Source: an uncultured Muribaculaceae bacterium
GTDB lineage: Bacteria; Bacteroidota; Bacteroidia; Bacteroidales; Muribaculaceae
Assembly (NCBI GenBank): GCA_910587545.1
Contig: CAJUMI010000034.1
Coordinates: forward strand, 1-10,244
Length of the DNA: 10,244 nucleotides
Direction of reading: 5' to 3'
Shown here: piece by piece, positions 5,566-10,244 of the stretch
Layout of the letters: each line of letters opens with the position of its first letter
Position numbering within the stretch: position 1 is the first letter of the stretch
Notes under the pieces: model-generated
What the model was told of the DNA's origin: nothing
The model's input: only the letters and a program-made list of their open reading frames with translations
Database searches by the model: none
Program-made: the position numbers and the translations under genes

Positions 5566-6747
5566 ATGTCATCAGTTCAAATAGTATCAGTCCCTGCCCT
5601 GCCTGAAAGCTCCGGGGCAATCATAAGCTATCGCATAACCCACAACCACAAAAGCGCGTCAGTACTGACTGAGTTTAAAATACAAGGGCATAAGTCGGCT
5701 ACAGCCGTCGGATCTTTAAACGTATTGCCGCAGGACGTCAGAACCCGCATCAGAGCCGATATCGACCGGTTGCATTCGATCATCAGCACTCTCGAATACC
5801 GCGGCTTTGATTTCTCGGCCAATGATGTTGCTGACGAATTCAACCGGTATCTTACCGACTATACTCTATATAACTACATCCGATCTTTAATCTTCCACTT
5901 TAAACGTCGCGGCAAAATAAGAACATCGGAGACATACACATCGGCGCTCAACAGCTTTATGCAGTTCCGCCGCGGAGCCGACATTCATCTCAGATGCCTC
6001 ACCAACGCGATAGTCGAGGAATATGAGGATTATCTCAACAGGCGCGGACTTGTGCCCAACACCATATCATTTTATATGCGTATACTTAGAGCCGCCTATA
6101 ACCGGGCTGTCGAGGATCACGCCGTCGAACAGACCTACCCATTCAAACGTGTCTACACCGGCATTGACAACACGGTCAAACGAGCTCTCCCGATATCGGT
6201 CTTACGCCGCATCCGCGAACTTGACCTCACACGACAGCCGTCACTCGAATACGCCCGTGACATGTTTCTACTCAGCTTTTACATGCGCGGCATGTCGTTT
6301 ATCGACATGGCTTTTCTGCGCAAGACTGACCTCTGCAACGGCACAATCTGCTACCGACGCCACAAGACCGGACGCCTGCTCATTGTCAGATGGACGTCAG
6401 AAATGCAGAATATCCTCAACCGATACAACAACGCACACAGCCCCTACCTTCTGCCTGTGCTCTCGGCAGACTCATCGCGTAACAGATCGGTCTACCGCAA
6501 CACCGCCTACAACATCAACCGCGGACTGAAGGTCATCGCCCGGCTGATCGGCCTCAAAATGCCGCTCACACTCTACTGCGCCCGCCACTCATGGGCATCA
6601 GTGGCCCGGGCGGAAGGGGTACCGCTGTCTGTGATCAGCGAAGGCATGGGGCACAGGACTGAATGCACTACACGCATCTACCTCGCGTCTCTCGACACCT
6701 CGGCTGTCGACCGGGCCAACAACGCAATTCTCAGACTGCTTTATTGA
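5566..6747 (+). CDS. Tyrosine recombinase / integrase, Bacteroidota type
   Basis: A 393-aa site-specific recombinase that cuts and rejoins DNA through a covalent tyrosine intermediate. The N-terminal arm (about 1-95) is followed by a SAM-like core-binding domain (about 96-190) and the catalytic domain (about 205-393). Candidate catalytic residues are R241 (in FYMRGMSF), K267 (HKTGR), R340 (YCARHSWAS), H363 (GMGH) and Y372 (TRIYLAS). The first His of the usual HxxR motif is replaced by Tyr (Y337), as I recall being common in the Bacteroidota branch. These enzymes either integrate mobile elements or flip invertible DNA. No element cargo, tRNA target or att repeat is visible around it, so a solitary invertase or a remnant of an element is possible. 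The gene lies where AT-rich accessory DNA gives way to G+C-richer genes. Only 46 bases separate it from the next gene. Confidence 0.93.
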   Translation: MSSVQIVSVPALPESSGAIISYRITHNHKSASVLTEFKIQGHKSATAVGSLNVLPQDVRTRIRADIDRLHSIISTLEYRGFDFSANDVADEFNRYLTDYTLYNYIRSLIFHFKRRGKIRTSETYTSALNSFMQFRRGADIHLRCLTNAIVEEYEDYLNRRGLVPNTISFYMRILRAAYNRAVEDHAVEQTYPFKRVYTGIDNTVKRALPISVLRRIRELDLTRQPSLEYARDMFLLSFYMRGMSFIDMAFLRKTDLCNGTICYRRHKTGRLLIVRWTSEMQNILNRYNNAHSPYLLPVLSADSSRNRSVYRNTAYNINRGLKVIARLIGLKMPLTLYCARHSWASVARAEGVPLSVISEGMGHRTECTTRIYLASLDTSAVDRANNAILRLLY

Positions 6748-6766
6748 TATATTAAAGCGAAATTAT

Positions 6767-6774
6767 TACTTTTG
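6767..6774 (+). promoter_or_regulatory. Promoter -7 box of the DUF2130 gene
   Basis: TACTTTTG matches TAnnTTTG exactly. ATTG at 6743-6746, 20 bases upstream and overlapping the integrase stop, may be the -33 element. The start codon is 19 bases after the box, so the gene can be expressed apart from the integrase. Confidence 0.65.
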
Positions 6775-6793
6775 CATTGAATTATTACCTGAT

Positions 6794-8128
6794 ATGAAAG
6801 AACTGAAATGCCCTAATTGCCGACATGTGTTTCAGGTTGACGAAGACCTGTTTGAGTCGCTTGCCGGCCAAGTACGCAATGCCGCGTTCGAAGACGAGAT
6901 CAGCCGGCGTTCAGACGAGATCAGCCGGCGCATGGAACTCGAACTGCAGAACAAGATCAAAGATGTCGAAAATAGTTTTTCTCGCAAACTCAATGAAAAA
7001 GATCTTATCATCGCACGCCGCGATTCCGATCTCGATCTGACCAGGCAACGCCTCGAGGCTCTGACTCGCGAGAAAGACGCCGAAGCTGACAAAAAGATCG
7101 CGTCAAGCAATGCCGAGATAGAGCGATTAAAAGCCGAAGTCGCCCGCAACGACAGCGACCGCCGTATCGCCTTGCTCGAAGAGCGTCAGGCCAACGCCGA
7201 GAAACTGCGCGTCAAAGACAACGAGATCGCCGAGCTGCGCACATCTGTCGCCACCGAACGCAACCGCGCGATAGAACGCGAAAACAGCCTCAAACAGCAG
7301 CACTCGCTCGAACTGCGCCAGAAGCAGGAGCTTATCGACTACTACAAGGAGATGAAAGCACGCATGTCGACCAAGATGATCGGTGAGTCGCTTGAAATCC
7401 ACTGCCAGAACGAGTTCAACCGTCTCCGCGCCGTGATGTACCCCAATGCCTATTTTGACAAGGACAACGAAGTGGCCGACGGCACCAAAGGCGATTTTAT
7501 CTTCCGCGACTATATCGACGGCATCGAATATATCTCCATAATGTTCGAGATGAAAAACGAGAGCGAGACCACAGCCACGAAGCACCGCAACGAAGACTTC
7601 TTCGCCAAACTCGACCGCGACCGCTCAAAGAAAGGCTGCGAGTATGCCGTGCTCGTGTCCATGCTCGAGGCCGACAATGATCTATACAACGAAGGCATAG
7701 TCGACGTGTCATACCGCTATCCCAAGATGTTTGTGATCAGGCCCCAGTTTTTCATGTCGGTGATATCGATGCTGTCGCAGGCCTCGCGCAAGAGCGCCGA
7801 CTACCGCAGGCAACTCGAGGAAGCCCGCCGGCAGAGTATCGACGTCACAAACTTCGAGCAACAGCTGAATGCCTTCCGCGAAGGCTTCGGGCGCAATTAC
7901 CGGTTGGCGAGCGAAAAATTCCGTGCGGCCATAGAGGGCATCGACAAATCGATCGCAAGCCTGCAGAAGATCAAGGACGCGCTGCTCGGATCGGAAAACA
8001 ATCTACGTCTGGCCAACGACAAAGCCGAGGCGCTGACCATAAAGAAACTCACTCGCGGCAACCCCACGATGAAGGCAAAGTTTGACGAAGCCCGGCAGAC
8101 ATCGTCCGTGCCCGACAATGAGGACTGA
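6794..8128 (+). CDS. DUF2130 coiled-coil protein with PD-(D/E)xK-like core
   Basis: A 444-aa protein. It starts with a short zinc-ribbon-like piece, KCPNC (residues 5-9), with only one CxxC pair. Residues about 25-190 are highly charged Arg/Glu/Lys-rich sequence predicted to form a long coiled coil. The DUF2130 domain follows (about 191-330): E198/E201, then KGDFIF (D234), then FEMKNE (E252, K254), which fits a restriction-nuclease-like D...ExK active site, and DDFFxKLxxDR-like and YAVLVSMLE segments typical of the family. A second helical tail covers about 335-420. No signal peptide. The architecture recalls RmuC-type proteins, which limit DNA rearrangement, but DUF2130 is a separate family without a settled role. 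It has its own promoter box and a short leader. Family confident; nuclease activity is inferred from the motif. Confidence 0.88.
   Translation: MKELKCPNCRHVFQVDEDLFESLAGQVRNAAFEDEISRRSDEISRRMELELQNKIKDVENSFSRKLNEKDLIIARRDSDLDLTRQRLEALTREKDAEADKKIASSNAEIERLKAEVARNDSDRRIALLEERQANAEKLRVKDNEIAELRTSVATERNRAIERENSLKQQHSLELRQKQELIDYYKEMKARMSTKMIGESLEIHCQNEFNRLRAVMYPNAYFDKDNEVADGTKGDFIFRDYIDGIEYISIMFEMKNESETTATKHRNEDFFAKLDRDRSKKGCEYAVLVSMLEADNDLYNEGIVDVSYRYPKMFVIRPQFFMSVISMLSQASRKSADYRRQLEEARRQSIDVTNFEQQLNAFREGFGRNYRLASEKFRAAIEGIDKSIASLQKIKDALLGSENNLRLANDKAEALTIKKLTRGNPTMKAKFDEARQTSSVPDNED
6892..6930 (+). repeat. 18-base direct repeat inside DUF2130 gene
   Basis: AGACGAGATCAGCCGGCG occurs exactly at 6892-6909 and again at 6913-6930, a 21-base (7-codon) period giving DEISRRS then DEISRRM. 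It keeps the frame and the heptad spacing of the coiled coil, so it looks like a recent slip-type duplication. Confidence 0.8.
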
Positions 8129-8187
8129 ACTATTACCGCATCCCCTAAAAATCAAGCGCTGCGTAGCGTAATTAGAGATATTATGAT

Positions 8188-8195
8188 TAATTTTG
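8188..8195 (+). promoter_or_regulatory. Promoter -7 box of valS
   Basis: TAATTTTG matches TAnnTTTG exactly, 37 bases before the valS ATG. No convincing -33 TTTG is seen. A small CGCT/AGCG hairpin lies upstream (about 8158-8169), without a T run, so I do not call a terminator for the preceding gene. Confidence 0.6.
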
Positions 8196-8232
8196 CATTA
8201 CCGTTTTAAACATAGCAAAATACACCAATCTT

Positions 8233-10233
<2,001 letters not shown>

Positions 10234-10244
10234 CATACAGGCTT

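Noticed and set aside
6023..6529. 168-codon plus-strand ORF
   Set aside because: Out-of-frame shadow inside the integrase gene, rich in Thr/Ser/Arg as expected for a shifted frame.
7127..7585. 152-codon minus-strand ORF
   Set aside because: Antisense shadow of the DUF2130 coding sequence.

Overview
The window looks like a Bacteroidales genome, and a mouse-gut Muribaculaceae-type organism is my best guess. Support at order level: several promoters carry the Bacteroidota -7 box TAnnTTTG (TAACTTTG, TACTTTTG, TAATTTTG), and the gene set is typical (BspA-type leucine-rich repeat protein with a C-terminal sorting-like domain, AAA/DUF4143 ATPase, Bacteroidota-style tyrosine recombinase, DUF2130 protein). 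The family-level placement is inference.

Layout. Positions 1-500 hold a small helix-turn-helix gene that ends in a strong hairpin shared with genes converging from the right. Positions 498-2946 form a minus-strand unit: a -7 box at 2939-2946, about 320 nt of highly structured RNA ending in a terminator-like hairpin and U run, then an 83-aa protein, a 471-aa BspA-like secreted protein and a small gene split by an in-frame TAA. The three coding parts are stitched by a 1-base and then a 4-base overlap. Positions 3031-4603 hold a solitary AAA ATPase/DUF4143 gene flanked by two related hairpins built on the same imperfect direct repeat. Positions 4818-5488 hold a membrane-anchored PH-domain protein and an unlisted 54-aa two-helix membrane protein.

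From 5566 onward the sequence becomes visibly richer in G+C: a tyrosine recombinase, a DUF2130 coiled-coil protein with a PD-(D/E)xK-like core, and valyl-tRNA synthetase (valS). The last two have their own TAnnTTTG promoters. valS reads normally to about residue 650 and then turns into unrelated sequence with an early stop in the final ~55 bases, most simply an assembly chimera at a contig end or an insertion junction.

The most interesting item is the minus-strand structured RNA at about 2933-2610. Its long helices contain G-U pairs and a GNRA tetraloop that only work on that strand, so I read it as an undescribed (to me) non-coding RNA or regulatory leader rather than the plus-strand ORFs that overlap it.
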